NCBI GenBank assembly: GCA_963576785.1
Contig: OY756148.1
Span: 806,001-870,000 of the forward strand
Direction: 5' to 3'
DNA length: 64,000 bases
Origin: Chlorophyllum brunneum
Taxonomy: Eukaryota > Basidiomycota > Agaricomycetes > Agaricales > Agaricaceae
Position numbers and translations under genes: made by a program. Of the stretch, positions 11,748 through 23,482 are shown in pieces (position 1 is the stretch's first letter; each line of letters starts with the position of its first letter). The notes under the pieces are model-generated. The model did no database searches. It had not been told where the DNA came from and saw only the letters and a list, made by a program, of their open reading frames with translations.

Positions 11748-13980
11748 ATGACGGCTCAACTACCTTATCCACCATACGATCCCACAGATAAGAGCGGGTC
11801 TGTGCAGCTTATGAGAATCTGAGTCATAACTGATGCAAAGAAAATCAGGTTTTCGTATGTGTTCCGAGCAATTCCTGGAAGTCTGCGATAAACCCATCCT
11901 CCCAGCTATGAAACAGTGTTGAGGAGATGGCCAACTATCATCACAGGCGTAATTGATGAACTTCACCAGCAATGTCACAATTTGTCGATTGCGCTTAACA
12001 ATGGTGCTGGTCCGAAAGACGTTCTGGAAGCCAAGATCAAGGAGGCATTAAATGTCGTAAACGAGATCAGCAAACTCAAGTACGAGATGGCTCGTGATAG
12101 ACCTCTTAAGTTAGTACAGAAACTTTCACATCAGCCGACACTAGGAGCGGGAAGTTAACGCGAAGAAAAGCCCCATACAAAACGATGGTGAACCGCATAC
12201 CGAAATATACAACAGGGAGCTGGAGGCTCTGGCCCGGGAAGAAAAGAATACCTGGTTCACTGCGCCATGGCTTTACGCCGAGTTTGTCCTTCATTTTATT
12301 CTACTTGTGGTCATTTCTGAAAGCTCTATTCCAGATGTTATCTGTAAGCTATTCTGTGCGTATCCCAAGCACCCGATAACATTATGGAAAGATACCGTTT
12401 ACTACGCTCCTATCTTGTACCGACCACTTATTGGAGGGATTTTGACCCGTTCCTCACTCTGAAGAACAGAACTTTCAAGCACTCGTACAGTTCCATTCTT
12501 CGTGTGTATTGACCTGAACGTCAGCTGTTCTCGCGCTGACATGCCTAAGAACTTGCCACTAGCATGCACGAGATGGAGGTTGAGAAAGACATCCTCAATT
12601 CAGACGATGGAAAACTGGAAGTGTTCTTCCGACAAATGATCCAGATGAGTCTGTGGTACGTTCTGTACCAACTGCTTTTATTCCTTGCCTTTTTATGTTT
12701 TTAGGGGAAACGCAACTGTATGCAGCGATACTTCCAAGTACGAGTTGAGATGGCTTACTAGTGTTTACTCCTTAGGACCTCTCCCTTCTAACACATATGT
12801 CTGCCTCTGATATCGAGAGACTACAGTCTGTCGGAAAGGAGGCTCAAGCGGCTAGGCATGAGTTCATTCTCAAAGATGACCAAGATGCAGTTTGGAACCA
12901 CTTCAAGTCCCTGAGTAACGCTCGAGTAGACATCGTTCTCGATAATTGTACGTTACCACCCCGTACTTTGTGGCGTTGGCAATAAACTTACATTGTGTGT
13001 GCAGCTGGGTTCGAGGTGTGTTAAATCGTCCACCGCTGCAACTCATATTCAGTATATTTCTCTAGCTCTTTACAGATCTGGTATTTGCGGATTTTCTGGT
13101 TACTTATACACAACATGTGGGTACTGTTGTCTTCCAGTAAGTCTTGAGTATCCCGTGAATAGCATCTACCTCCGCAACTCTGATATTCCCAGCCCAAAGA
13201 TGATTCCTTGGTTCGTATCAGACGTCACACCTCCCGATTTCAAACAGGCCTTCGAGTCTCTTCTTGACCCAGAGTTCTTTGACTCTGCTGTTGGGGACAG
13301 TAATCAGGTCAGGAAAGACTTGGTCACGATGGTCACAAGATGGAAAGAGTATGTTGATAAAGGAGTATTTGCGTTGTCGGCGTCCCACGAATTACAGCTT
13401 GGTGAGGACACGCATGGTATGGCTGATTTTTGGACTTCACCGAATCCGTATTGGGATATGAAGGACTCGGCACCGACACTGTTCAAGCATTTGAGTTCGA
13501 GTGATCTGGTCATTTTCAAGGTATGAATATGTACCTCGGTATTGGCCCTCGACTGTTGACTACAAATTGGTTCAGGGTGATCTAAAGTAAGCATACCCTT
13601 CACTAGGTACCAGTGGTTGCCTTGACATACGGATTTTTTGGTAGCTATCGCAAGTAAGTTCTCGCGAATGTTCTATCGGACGGTTCTAGATAAAGATCGT
13701 TCTCATCTCCAGGTTGACTGGTGATATCAAATGGCCAGCATGGACTCCGTTTGCCGAAGCTCTGAGAAACCTCGGGGGATCTTTCCCAATTCTGAGTCTA
13801 CGTACAAATAAGGCAGACGTTGTGGTCGGAGTTGATCGTGCTGTTGCGGAAGAGCTTGACGCTAAGAGTGGGAATAAGTGGAGAGTTGATGGAAGGTAGG
13901 TGGAATGATTCTCACTGGCAAAGTGTGCACCGAATGATATCACTTCTAGCTACGCCCTGATATCGTTTTTGAATCGTTAA
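11748..13980 (+). CDS. ARMT1: ARMT1/DUF89 damage-control phosphatase (protein-glutamate methyltransferase family)
   Basis: Homologue of human ARMT1 and yeast YMR027W. The family removes phosphate from reactive sugar phosphates; a carboxyl methyltransferase activity has also been reported. Start ATG 11748, stop TAA 13978-13980, about 12-14 exons. Family landmarks in order: SGFSYETVLRRWPTIITGVI at the N-terminus, KLKYEMARDRPL, NTWFTAPWLYAECYLYRLL, YWRDFDPF, TDLSLLTHMS, the DNSGFEL metal/substrate segment, FVSDVTPPDF, and GDLNYRKLTGDIKW, whose Asp-Asn pair lies in the active site. The C-terminus ends YALISFLNR. Exon 1 ends at 11797. A 6-nt microexon at 11849-11854, flanked by AG and GTATGT, supplies the Phe-Ser of the conserved FSY motif. 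All other junctions that I traced keep frame. Confidence 0.9.
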
Positions 13981-14440
13981 GATAACGAATCCTAATCCCA
14001 GGCCTCAGTTGTATGGTGTATCGTACAACAAGTACTTGCTCAGACTGAATGCTCAAATGCTCACTGCAAGTAGAAAATCTAGACATGAAGGCGTTCTAAT
14101 GGCGATCAGTAAGCGCTTATCCTATGGTACCCCCTAAATAAGGAAATTCGGCAAGACGGCAAAGCAACTGAAGGCACGATTGCCGTCGATCCCATCAATC
14201 AACCATCAATCCCTTCTCTCTCTGTTCCTCCCTGGCGATTATACGTGCCGTCCACTCAGACGCGCCGTCCTCAATATACCAAGTATCCGAGATAGCCACG
14301 GTGACTCTCCTCGAAGACCTCGCCATGTTCACTTCCAAAACACAACGCCTTTGCCATTCTCACTATGACATTCTCTTGCTCGTGTGGCCTGATCACACGT
14401 CCAAGATCGACAGATCTGACACCTCTTGCCCCCATCGTCC
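13981..14440. other. Intergenic gap before EEP-fold gene
   Basis: About 460 bp. The left part should be the ARMT1 3' UTR and the right part the promoter of the next gene. The sequence becomes pyrimidine-rich and then GC-rich toward 14.4 kb. No feature was recognised. Confidence 0.4.
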
Positions 14441-15395
14441 ATGTCCCTCCCAAGCAGGATCTCTCGTGTCCTCTCTGCCTTCGACCGCGCCAGCAATCGA
14501 TGGGCAGCGGTGTCTTTGTGCGACCAGCAGGCCCCAGCCACCCAGAGACCTCCGTCTCGCCTAGTAGTCGCTCACGTCGGTAGCTAGACGCTTTCGCTCA
14601 CGACCTGGAACATTCAGGCGTCCCAGCCTAAGCCCGACGAACGCGCCGGGCTCATCCTCGACCACATTCTGCAGGGACCCAAGCTCCCCGACATCGTGTT
14701 CCTCCAGGAAGTCGCCTCCAGCGCTCGGGAATCTCTCCTCCACCACCCCGGAGTGCGCTCGAGCTTCCTGACGACCGACGCTGAGGACGCCGCGTCTTTC
14801 GCAGGCGTGCCGTTTGCGACGATGACGCTGCTCTCCAGCAGGCGGTTTGGCTCTCCGCTGCTCGCCGACGAGAAGGGCGAGAGCGAGAATGGCAAGGGCA
14901 GCCCCAAGCTGGTGCTCGACAGCGTCTTCCGCACCGCGTTCCCCAGCAGGTACAAGCGGGACGCGCTCTGCGTGAACATCGCCGCCCCAGGAGCGCCTGG
15001 TACCGTCCTGTGTCTGCTCAACGTGCACCTCGACTCGCTCGATTCGCAGTTCCGGCGGGTGCTGCAGATGCGCATCCTGGCAGCCCTCCTGAACGAGTCC
15101 GGGTGCAGCGGTGGCGTCATCGCGGGCGACTTCAACGCCATCCACCCGCACGACGACACCCTCGTCGACAAGCACGGACTGGTCGATGCCTGGGTCAAGC
15201 TGCGCGGAGCGACCGGCGGAGCTACGTGGGGCGTTGGCGTCAAGCTCGACGACGGACGCAAGCCAGACAGGCTCGACAAGGTCGTCATTGCTGGGCATGC
15301 AGCCAGGCGCCATCGACGTCCTCCAGCCTGGTCTCGTCGGCGCCCACACGCCCTGGAGTGACCACTGCGGGCTGCGCTGCACCTTCACCATCTAG
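14441..15395 (+). CDS. Endonuclease/exonuclease/phosphatase-fold protein (TDP2-like), frame broken near 3' end
   Basis: EEP-fold phosphodiesterase resembling tyrosyl-DNA phosphodiesterase 2, which repairs topoisomerase-2 adducts. Exon 1 is 14441-14509 (MSLPSRISRV...), then intron 14510-14587, then one long GC-rich exon. Catalytic motifs in order: TWNI, FLQEV (metal-binding Glu), NVHLDS and GDFNAIHP (Asp/Asn). The last motif, WSDHCGLRC with the catalytic His, is present at about 15355-15395 but in a reading frame shifted by one base relative to the rest. The shift occurs at about 15284-15290, just after DRLDKVV. Without it the frame ends at 15361 and lacks SDH. The homologous C-terminal sequence is intact, so either the genome sequence has an indel here or the gene has recently been damaged. 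A long open frame on the opposite strand is an effect of the GC-rich codons. Confidence 0.75.
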
Positions 15396-16237
15396 CACGG
15401 TAAGCACGACGTTCTTCTTTCTTACGCGATGCTAATGCGACTACGCTTCTCCCCGTGCGCAGATGACTTGATCTGGGACTTATATAATGCCGTGCGTGCT
15501 CTTTCCAATGTCGAACTACGATTATCTACTTCACTCTGCAATTTATCTCTTCGGACTCCATAACTTTATGCGGAAATTTGCGCACACAGTTAAGTCACAT
15601 TCTCATCGACAATCCGAGTCGTGCGTAAGCAGATACTACGCGCTAACTAGTGCATCAAGTCATGACGAGAAGATGCACTTTGGACCCGAATCCACCTTCA
15701 ACGTCGAGCAGCAACGACACCGTGCTCTGCGCTCAAGTACGTAGTACAAGTTTGCGAAGGCGCAAAGGCTTCAAGTTTAAACATTGGCAGAGTCGACTTC
15801 GGACCCGAACGACGCGGATAACAAGGTATATCAAGCTCAATCTCAAGGCACGCAATTCACAACCAAACACTGATGATATTCGACAAGCAACGGCCCCAGC
15901 AGGCGGGCATTTGGACAGGACCGGGGATGTTTACAGCAAGCAGAGGACTACGGGGGCGGGAACGTCATGACGGGCGATGGATCGTGTGATGTTGCAAGGA
16001 ACCTTCGGACAAGCGAGTCAGATGCGCGAAGAGAGACGAAGGGAGCAAGACTTACCGGGGCAACGAGCTACGAGTACACGAGATGAAGGCCTGGTTTAGC
16101 AATGCAAGAGGTAATTTCGATGACGAGGAAGGAGGGGAATTCAATGAACTGAAGTGACGCGCTGACGACTCAAGACCTGCCAATTGAGAAGGCATTGTGA
16201 GTGACAAGCAGCGCAAGAGGGAGAGGAGAGGGCGCAC
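15396..16237. other. Intergenic, about 840 bp
   Basis: This lies between the stop of the EEP-fold gene (plus) and the stop of the nucleotidyltransferase-like gene (minus). It contains only short frames with no family resemblance. No repeat or RNA was seen. Confidence 0.45.
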
Positions 16238-17021
16238 CTAGTTCATCTTGAGGTGGGTCTTCCATTCCTCCTTGGTCCAGCAGAATTCGAATCGCTCAGC
16301 CTTGGCCGCCTCGTACTTTTGGTAGAAGGCGTCGAAGGCCTCGGCGACCTTGGCCTTGTCCTCGGCATTCTCGTAGTAGATGTGGCCGCCCTCCTTGAAC
16401 ATCTTGTGGAGGACGAACATGGCGTCGTCGAAGTCTTTGATGGCTTTGTCGATGCGCGAGGCGAGGCGATCCGCGCCAGCAATGATCTTGAGGGCGACTG
16501 TTTCAGAGTCGGTGGGCAGCGGCACCGCGTTGTTCTCGACGACCTTGTCGAACATCATGCCTTCGGGCATGCTCAGCATCTGCAAATGTGGTAGATCAAT
16601 CACGAGCGGTAGGAATGAGCAACGAAATGCGACTTGCCACCATCTCGTCGACCAGGTCATAGTGGACAACGGGGGCGCCCCAGGCAACTCGCAGAACGTC
16701 ATGCCGCACCTGCTCTCGGAGTTGCGCGTGAAACGGTTATCTGCCTTGATAATATTCTCGAGAATGGCGAAGCGGTCGGCGTCAGGACCGGACTTAACGA
16801 CAATGTCAACATCCCAGCGCAAAGCTGTAAGCAAACGGCTGCCCTTGGCAAGGCAACGAGAAAAGACTGACAGTGGTAGTGCGGGCACCAATAGCCTGCA
16901 TGTAGAGGCCTCCGACAACGGAGACGCGCGTCTTGGCTGCGATCTCAGGGCCAACTGACTTGTTCCAGGCAACGAAGAGAGGCCTGAGGCCGTTGTGCAT
17001 GAGCGGGCGAAGGACTGACAT
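16238..17021 (-). CDS. Nucleotidyltransferase-like protein of unknown function, possible frameshift
   Basis: Not a characterised gene. Start ATG 17021-17019 (MSVLRPLMHNGL), stop TAG 16240-16238. The N-terminal half has VVGGLYMQAI, a splice, then LRWDVDIVVKSGPDADRF. That Gly-Gly ... Asp-x-Asp arrangement resembles the core of nucleotidyltransferase-fold proteins; this is inference. The C-terminal half is a charged alpha-helical segment (DKAIKDFDDAMFVLHKMFKE) ending KTHLKMN. Introns: donor GTGCCC after ATTG, and a GC-AG intron at 16637-16580 (ATGGTG|GCAAGT...TTTGCAG). Between them the frame that reads HDVLRVAWGAPVVHYDLVDE is one base off from the preceding NRF segment, with the break near a three-T run (16731-16733). 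So either an indel or an unrecognised intron is present. A copia LTR ends about 11 bp before the start codon. Confidence 0.6.
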
Positions 17022-17032
17022 GATTAACGAGG

Positions 17033-17546
17033 TGATAGCGCGAATTCGAGGATAAGAGTATAATTTTTTACATGGTGCAGAGGTCTGAAGTCCATGATAT
17101 GAAAACTGGGCTTCAGGCGTACATTCGTAGTACATTATATATTATTTCTACAAATAGGAGAAGGTATTCGGAATGCTATGGGATGAAACACAAAAGGAGA
17201 GGAATCAAAACAGAGACTCTCCTCTATAGGAGATATCCCACCTATATTCTCCTATGGCACTGATCATAATGTCCTGACATCATCTTTAACACTCCCACTT
17301 GCTGGGATGTTGAGCACAACACCAAGTCATTCTTGAAAGCTTATGAATGCCTCCTGAGGCAGAGCTTTCATAAGAGTGTCAGCTAACATGTCTTTAGTAG
17401 ATATGTAGTACAACTTTATTTCATTTTTCTCTATGTATTCTTGAATAAAATGATGGTGAATATTGATATGCCTAGTACAGGAGTGGGATACAGGGTTATT
17501 TTCCAAGGCAATACATCCCTGTGTTTTCCAGCACAGTAACATGCAG
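17033..17546 (-). mobile_element. Copia retrotransposon 3' end: LTR plus RNase H terminus
   Basis: A truncated Ty1/copia element read on the minus strand. The LTR spans about 17033-17291, from TGATAGCG to CTTTAACA, and a purine-rich tract on the minus strand lies next to it (complement of ACTCCCACTTG). Inside, 17327-17542 encodes the end of the copia RNase H domain (NPVSHSCTRHINIHHHFIQE and TKDMLADTLMKALPQEAF). The rest of the element is missing because the second copia fragment begins at 17547. The left LTR edge is inferred from the TG...CA ends and the sudden start of host coding sequence, so it may be off by a few bases. Confidence 0.75.
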
Positions 17547-17964
17547 TGACAGATGGATAATCTGACTTACTGATAGTAGTTAATTAGAATGGTAAAGAAC
17601 TAATAGAGTTACTGTTAAGTCAAGTAGAGCAAGGGTAGAAATTAAGTAGATTGTCTAAAGAAACATAAGGGAATACATGCTGCTTTATATACTAAATGTC
17701 CAGGTAGCAAACTCTAAGACTTACAAGTAATAATAAGGCATAATCATGTCAGTAATAACATCAGAGTCCCTTAAAACACTGCAATTGCTCAGTAGTGTCC
17801 AGTAGCATAATTGGAGTGACAGAGTATTAGTCAGCTCATGAAATACATGAGGAAAAGGTGCATAATGTGAGTCAGAGGGCACAGTCTCAATGACAAATAT
17901 TATATGAATAATAATACTGAAGAGCTAGTCACATAGAATGCAGTTATAGTAAGTGCAAATGACA
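17547..17964 (-). repeat. LTR of a second copia family
   Basis: About 418 bp with TG...CA ends that form a 5-bp inverted repeat (TGACA at the left, TGACA read TGTCA on the minus strand at the right). On the minus strand it is preceded by a purine tract (CTAGGAGGAGTAT), as expected of a 3' LTR. It cuts into the copia fragment on its left. Confidence 0.6.
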
Positions 17965-18244
17965 ATACTCCTCCTAGCTCAAAGTGTGATATAAATCAAG
18001 CACCAAACTGAATGGGTAAATAATTGCAACATCATTGGAATTTAATAATATCCAGACTTTTCATACAGATGTCAGCAGGATTCCTCTCAGACTTCACATA
18101 AAATAGTTCTATTTTGCCTGTCTTAACAAGTTCATGAATGAAATACCAGTAAATTGTGACATGTTTGGACCAATGTTCAATGACTGGATTGGAGGCCCAG
18201 AAAGTTAATCCCAAATTGTCACATATGAGATATAGAGCAGACTG
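17965..18244 (-). pseudogene. Copia RNase H fragment of the second family
   Basis: The minus-strand frame at 18032-18244 gives DNLGLTFWASNPVIEHWSKH, then FIHELVKTGKIELFYVKSER and NPADICMKSLDIIKF, the conserved end of copia RNase H. It belongs with the LTR at 17547-17964. It is cut off at 18244/18245 by the left LTR of the larger copia, so the rest of this element is lost or was displaced. Confidence 0.75.
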
Positions 18245-18814
18245 TGTTGAGAAAATGACCATAACAAGTTGTTTGCTAGGACAGCAGTAAATGCAGTAGG
18301 AGAGAACGTAGGGTCTACTTACCAAGATAATAAGCTTCTATCTGATACCTATAGAAAGGTAATTCAGATAGACAGATATTATTGATAAAGTGGTTAGTAT
18401 CAGAGGTATAGAGGTCAAAGTCAAGTAGATCAAGACTTGTATTGTACTCAAGGAGATAAGCTATGATGAAAAAATTGTTTGATTGAACAAGATACAGAAC
18501 ATGGTCTGCTACATGGAGTTTATATACATGTAAGAACATAGGTGAGTCATACTACATAAAATACTAGGAATACATAGAACATTCCTTATGACTCCTATTA
18601 ACTGTGGTGTAGTACCTGTGGAACATATTATACTAGTCATTGGAACTATGTAGAATAATCTATTAAGTACCAATTGACTTTATGACTCTTATTGTATACA
18701 GAGTAACTCATAAGAAGTTACTACAGATTGAAGTTGCTAGAAAGTAATGAATCAGTCTATTATTATTATAATGACTTCATAGTCTATTTCTAGAATATAT
18801 CCAAAACTTCAACA
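18245..18814 (-). repeat. Copia 3' LTR
   Basis: 570 bp. Starts TGTTGAGAAAA and ends ACTTCAACA on the plus strand. It matches 25028-25609 along its length, for example at ACATAAAATACTAGGAATAC and CTAGAATATATCC. Confidence 0.9.
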
Positions 18815-18829
18815 CTCCTCCTTGCTCTG

Positions 18830-21448
18830 TATTGATGTAGAGTTTCAATTACTCAAAATTCAAGCCAAGGCAAGGTCAGAATAGATTGAATTTAATTTTG
18901 TCTAAATTTTTTGTGAGAATATCAGTAGGATTTTCTGTGCCTTTCACAGAGAATATTTCAATCTTTCCTTCTTCTACCAAATTATGAATATAAATCTATT
19001 TGATGTTGACATATTTTGATCATTTTTCTGTTACTGGATTTTTTGCCCAAAATATTGAACCCTCATTATCACCGAAGAGATAAGGAGCCAATAATTGGAC
19101 ACCAATTTCTTCCAACAAATTGACAGTCCAAACAAGTTGTTGACTGCAATCTGACAAAGCCATATATTTGGCTTCGAAGATAATGCAATAGTTTTCTGTT
19201 TTCTACTTAACCAAGCAATGGCTCCACTGGCTAGTAAACAGAAATATCCAGTTACAGATTTATGACTAATTGAATTACCAGTCCAATCAGAGTCAGAGAA
19301 AGCATTAAGGCCTTACATAGAACTTCCATTATAGGTAATTCTATATTTGTGAGTAGTATTAAAATACTTCAGCAAATGTAAGCCTACATTATAATGCACT
19401 TTAGTAGGGTTAGTCATATGTTGTGATAACTTGACAGTGGCAAAAGCTATATTGGGCTAACTGCTTATCATCAGATACATAACTAATCCTACTAACTGTT
19501 GATACCTTTTTATGAAGTCAGGTGTCACTTGTCCTGTATTGAACTCAAAGATAAATCCATTTGGTAATGGGATTTCTTTTTTTCCAATTACTTTAAATCA
19601 ATCAAGAACTTTTCCTAGATAATCTATTTGGTCTAGAATAATTGATCAGTTTATAGGATTTTGCAAAATTTTCATACCAAGAAATTCTTTAGTTGAACCA
19701 AGATCCTGGCATTCCCATTTCTTCATAAAGAGTGTTTGCTTCTCTTGTAACAGTCTAGAGCCTCTGATTCTAATGAACATAGAGTCATCTACATAGACTA
19801 GAGCTATAATAAGTTCTTTGGTTTCAGAGTTATAGTAATAATAGACTCCAGCATCTAGTTTGGATCAGACAAATCCTAGGTCAGTCATTGACTTAGTCAA
19901 TTCCTTCTACCATTGTCATCCAGATTGCTTTAATCCATAAATGGCTTGGTTTAATTTCCAAACTGTATTACCACGACCTGTATTGAAACCTTCTGGAAGT
20001 TCTATATAGAGTTCTTCATCCAGTCTTCCGTAGAAATAAGCAGTTTTAACATCTAAACTGAGTATCTCCCAATTGTTGAGGGCAATGACTGCAAATATGA
20101 GTCATGCTGTCTCATAATGGACTACTGGTGAAAATAGTTCATCATAATCAATTCCCTCCATCTGAGAGAATCCTTTTGCTACTAGTCAAGCACAGTATTG
20201 ACCATTTGATTTGGGTATAAAGACCTATCTATTTTTGATAGCTTTTCTTCCAGGTGGAAGTTGAGCTAAGTCATAAACATGTCTTTTCCTGAGTGAATTT
20301 AACTTTTCTAAGCACACTTTCTACCATTTAGATTTCTTTTCTGATGGTAGTCAATCTAGATCCTTGAAAGTAATAGGAACTAATAGTGATTCAACTTTTT
20401 GAGTGCACAGATAATTGATCATCCCTACTCCTCCTTCTCTGCATAAGTCTTCTACTGTAGAAGCTTCATACTGAGAACATCTATTGATTATTCCAGGTTT
20501 GGAAGCCTCTGATTGAATTTGTCTAACAAGTTTACTTGTAGAACTTGTTAATTTCAACTTAGGAGGTTGGAACATCTCATAATCCTGGAGTATTTTGATT
20601 GGATACTTTGTAGAACCATAGAAGTTTCCTGGATGTTCAGGTACTTTTCTGGTTCTTTGCAGTCTCTGAGGTATTTCAGGAACTGGTATTTGATCCAAGT
20701 GACCTTGTAGTACAGAAGGACCAGCATCCCAATCATCTTTGATAGGAGTATAGGGTATAAAAGGTTGTACATCCGGATCATCTCTTTGAGAAGGCAGATG
20801 GTTTGGACCTTCAGGGTGATTGGGTGGATTAGCATATGATAACCCATCACTGTCATCATTTTCTGGTGTTTGTGCTTCTCTTGGTAGAAAGATAATGTTT
20901 TGCACAATACCATCCTACTCCTTCTGAACATCTGTATCAATATTTGGTGCTTTTTCCTTTCTTTTATTCTTTTTAGGTTCAGAGAAAGAAGTTGGAATAT
21001 GTCCATGAACAGATCTATAAGTCCTATCTTCTGGAGAACCTTTGGGAGAAATTTGGGGTATAGGACTCGGTGGTCTATCAATAGATAAACCAGTAGACAA
21101 ATCTGGAGCATGGAAGACAATTACTTCTGAAGGTGTACTTTGAGAAGTAGAAGATGATAGTTGGTTCATCCATTCTTCTCACTTCTTCCCAATACATTTA
21201 GGGAAGTATTCTTCACTGAATATGGCTGTTGGAGATGTATAGATTACATTTCCATTTAGGTGCCTCATGAAACAATAGTTTTTCCTATCTAATGTCCAAC
21301 CAAGGAAAATCATGAGTTCTGACTTCGCTATCAGTTTATTATCTTTTATCTCTTTTGGGAGAAAGACATAAGCATCACAGCCAAAGACTCTCTCTTTGGA
21401 AATATCTGGAATCTTCTGATTCAACACTTTATAAGATGTTTTCCACAT
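18830..21448 (-). pseudogene. Copia reverse transcriptase and RNase H, many stops
   Basis: 21448-21179 is the integrase C-terminal region (FGCDAYVFLPKE, LIAKSELMIFLGW). Around 20.3-20.9 kb is the Pro-rich linker. The reverse transcriptase follows with LVYVDDSMFI near 19.79 kb and GLKQSG(stop)QW(stop)KE near 19.92 kb. The RNase H region lies at about 18.85-19.1 kb. Many stop codons fall where a single C-to-T or G-to-A change would restore Arg, Gln or Trp. Not functional. Confidence 0.8.
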
Positions 21449-21505
21449 GAGCCATGATACCGGTGTTTTATTATAGATATGTATTGCATGATCTATAGAA
21501 AACTC

Positions 21506-22714
21506 CTACCAACCATCAGGAATACAAGCATGATGCCTCATAGCTTCTGCTTTATCCATTAAAGTTCGGTTCAAGCATTCCGCTTGACCGTTCTGTTGGT
21601 GTATGTGTGGTGCACTAGTCTCATGTATAATCCCTAATAAGTGCAAATGAGATTGCAACTCGTCAGTTGCATACTCTCCTCCCCTATCAGTGCAGTGATA
21701 TTTTAATTTAGTCTTGTATTGAGTCTGAATTAAGGCAATGAAATTTTTCATTTTTTCTACTGCTTCTGATTTCTTATGGAGGAAGCAAATCCATCTATGA
21801 GAGGAAAAATTGTCTATTATGGTCATAACCCATTTAAATTTATGGTAGGAAAGAATTGGAAGTTCAACTAAATCTGAGTGAATTCTTTTGAATGGATGCT
21901 TTGCACATATAGGGTTCTCTCTAAAGGGTTTCTGGTGCATCTTTCTCTTGGCACAACCATCACAGACTGGTTTTTGCTTGGAAATCTGTACCAGAGTAAA
22001 CCCAATTGTATTTTTCTCAAAGTGATTGAGGATACAATTAGAGGGGTGTCCTAATCTCACATATACAACTTTGTAGCCAACAATTGGATCCACAGCCATA
22101 GCTGCATATTCTGAATGTACAATTTTGGTATTAACAAAATGTAAAGTAGTGTCACAACTTGTTGAAGGATATGCTTGAAGAATAGCATTTCCTTTGCTAT
22201 CAACTACTACTGATTCATTGGCATTTGTTCTAACAGTTTTGCCATCTTGGCATAACTGTTCCACTGACATTAGTTATTCAGAGGTTCCTTTTAGAAGGAA
22301 GACTGGATATATTAATATCTGCATTGGTTGAACACTGTCAGTCTTCCTGTTATAGACTTTATGCTTAAGCATAACTACACCAAGACCAACCACATTAAGG
22401 TAGGGACCTTGTGCTCCTATAGTCTTAATCGGGATTGAAACTTCAAGTTCTTCGAAGTTGATAAAGTCTTCTGCATAAGGGGTATAATGATATGATGCCC
22501 CTGAGTCTAATAACCATATATCACTATAATCTTCTAATAGTGTTATAATTTGATCATTGCTTAATGATTGAGATCTCATTTGATCCAGTACTCTTAAAAA
22601 CTGATTGGGCATGTGCATAGAGAAGCAAGAAAATTGAGAAGTGTTAAAACACTTCTTATTCATCGTTCCGTATGTAACAACATTATTATGGGATCCTAAG
22701 GGTCCCAATTGCAT
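21506..22714 (-). pseudogene. Copia protease and integrase
   Basis: 22714-22274 contains the aspartic protease signature WLLDSGASYHYTP. 22270-21506 contains the integrase: a zinc-binding region (HPSN... CDGCAKRKMH), then the catalytic Asp in HSDLVE, the second Asp in CTDRGGEY and the Glu in NGQAECLNRTL, so the D,D-35-E pattern is still visible. The two frames are separated by a stop (TAG-type) near 22271, so the polyprotein is broken. Confidence 0.85.
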
Positions 22715-22765
22715 ATCTACATACTTGGCCCCCGATGTCCCTTCCCTTTGCCCTTGCTCTTCTTC

Positions 22766-23482
22766 TTACAAAGTCGGCCAGTTGGCATGTTGGTGACAGG
22801 ACTGTGTATCAGGGTTAGTAAGAGTATCTGAGATCAAATTGATTATATACCCAGCTCCTCCCTTCTTCTTGAAGTTGCTTTCATATTTGGTCGACGAAAG
22901 TCCAAGAGACATCTCAGATTGAGGTGCCGAAGCAAAGGGTTTGGACTTTGGGAACTTTGGAAGGGGCCCAGAAGAGGGTCCTGCAGCATTTGCAGGGTTC
23001 CTGGGGTCGTGGATATTGTAGGCAACATTCTGAGCCAGTACTATGAGGTTGTTGACCTCCTTCTCACCTTTAAGCCACTTGAAGGCCTCATCTACCAACA
23101 CTGTAAGTGTGGCAGGTTGCCTATAAGTGGTCTTGACTTTCTGAGTAAGAGAATATTTCTTACTCTGAAAGCACTCCATAGAAGGGAAGGCCCGAGGAAG
23201 AGGAGGGAACTTCTTGTTGTAGGTTCTAATGGCTGGAGCTACTATTTCCTCTGAAGAAAGAAGGTAGAATGGCCATACTTCTCTGGGTTCAAGCAAATTG
23301 CCCTGGGCAATGGAGTCCATGCTAGGGATCTTTACCACATGATGCAATTCCAAATTGATTTTTGTCCCAAATTTGGGAGAAACCATTAAAGAATATGGCA
23401 AACCGATAAGTAAGAGGAAAGCAAAATGGATGCGAGTTGTGTTAATATCGGGGTTATAATGCTTGGAGAACCATTTACTCAC
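22766..23482 (-). other. Unrecognised coding-like spacer between Gag and protease
   Basis: A 238-codon open frame on the minus strand with protein-like composition (WFSKHYNPDINTTRIHFAFL near the start, EAFKWLKGEKEVNNLIVLAQ in the middle, a Pro/Ser-rich end). It lies between Gag and the DSGA protease. It shows no zinc knuckle and I cannot match it to a named domain. It may be a diverged capsid/nucleocapsid extension or an acquired segment. Confidence 0.45.

Noticed and set aside
14560..14590. In-frame TAG just before the TWNI motif of the EEP-fold gene
   Set aside because: An intron at 14510-14587 with GT and AG ends removes it and joins both exons in phase.
14561..15391. A 276-codon open frame on the minus strand across the EEP-fold gene
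   Set aside because: It is the antisense of a GC-rich gene whose plus-strand product has clear catalytic motifs. The minus-strand translation has no family resemblance and no introns like its neighbours.
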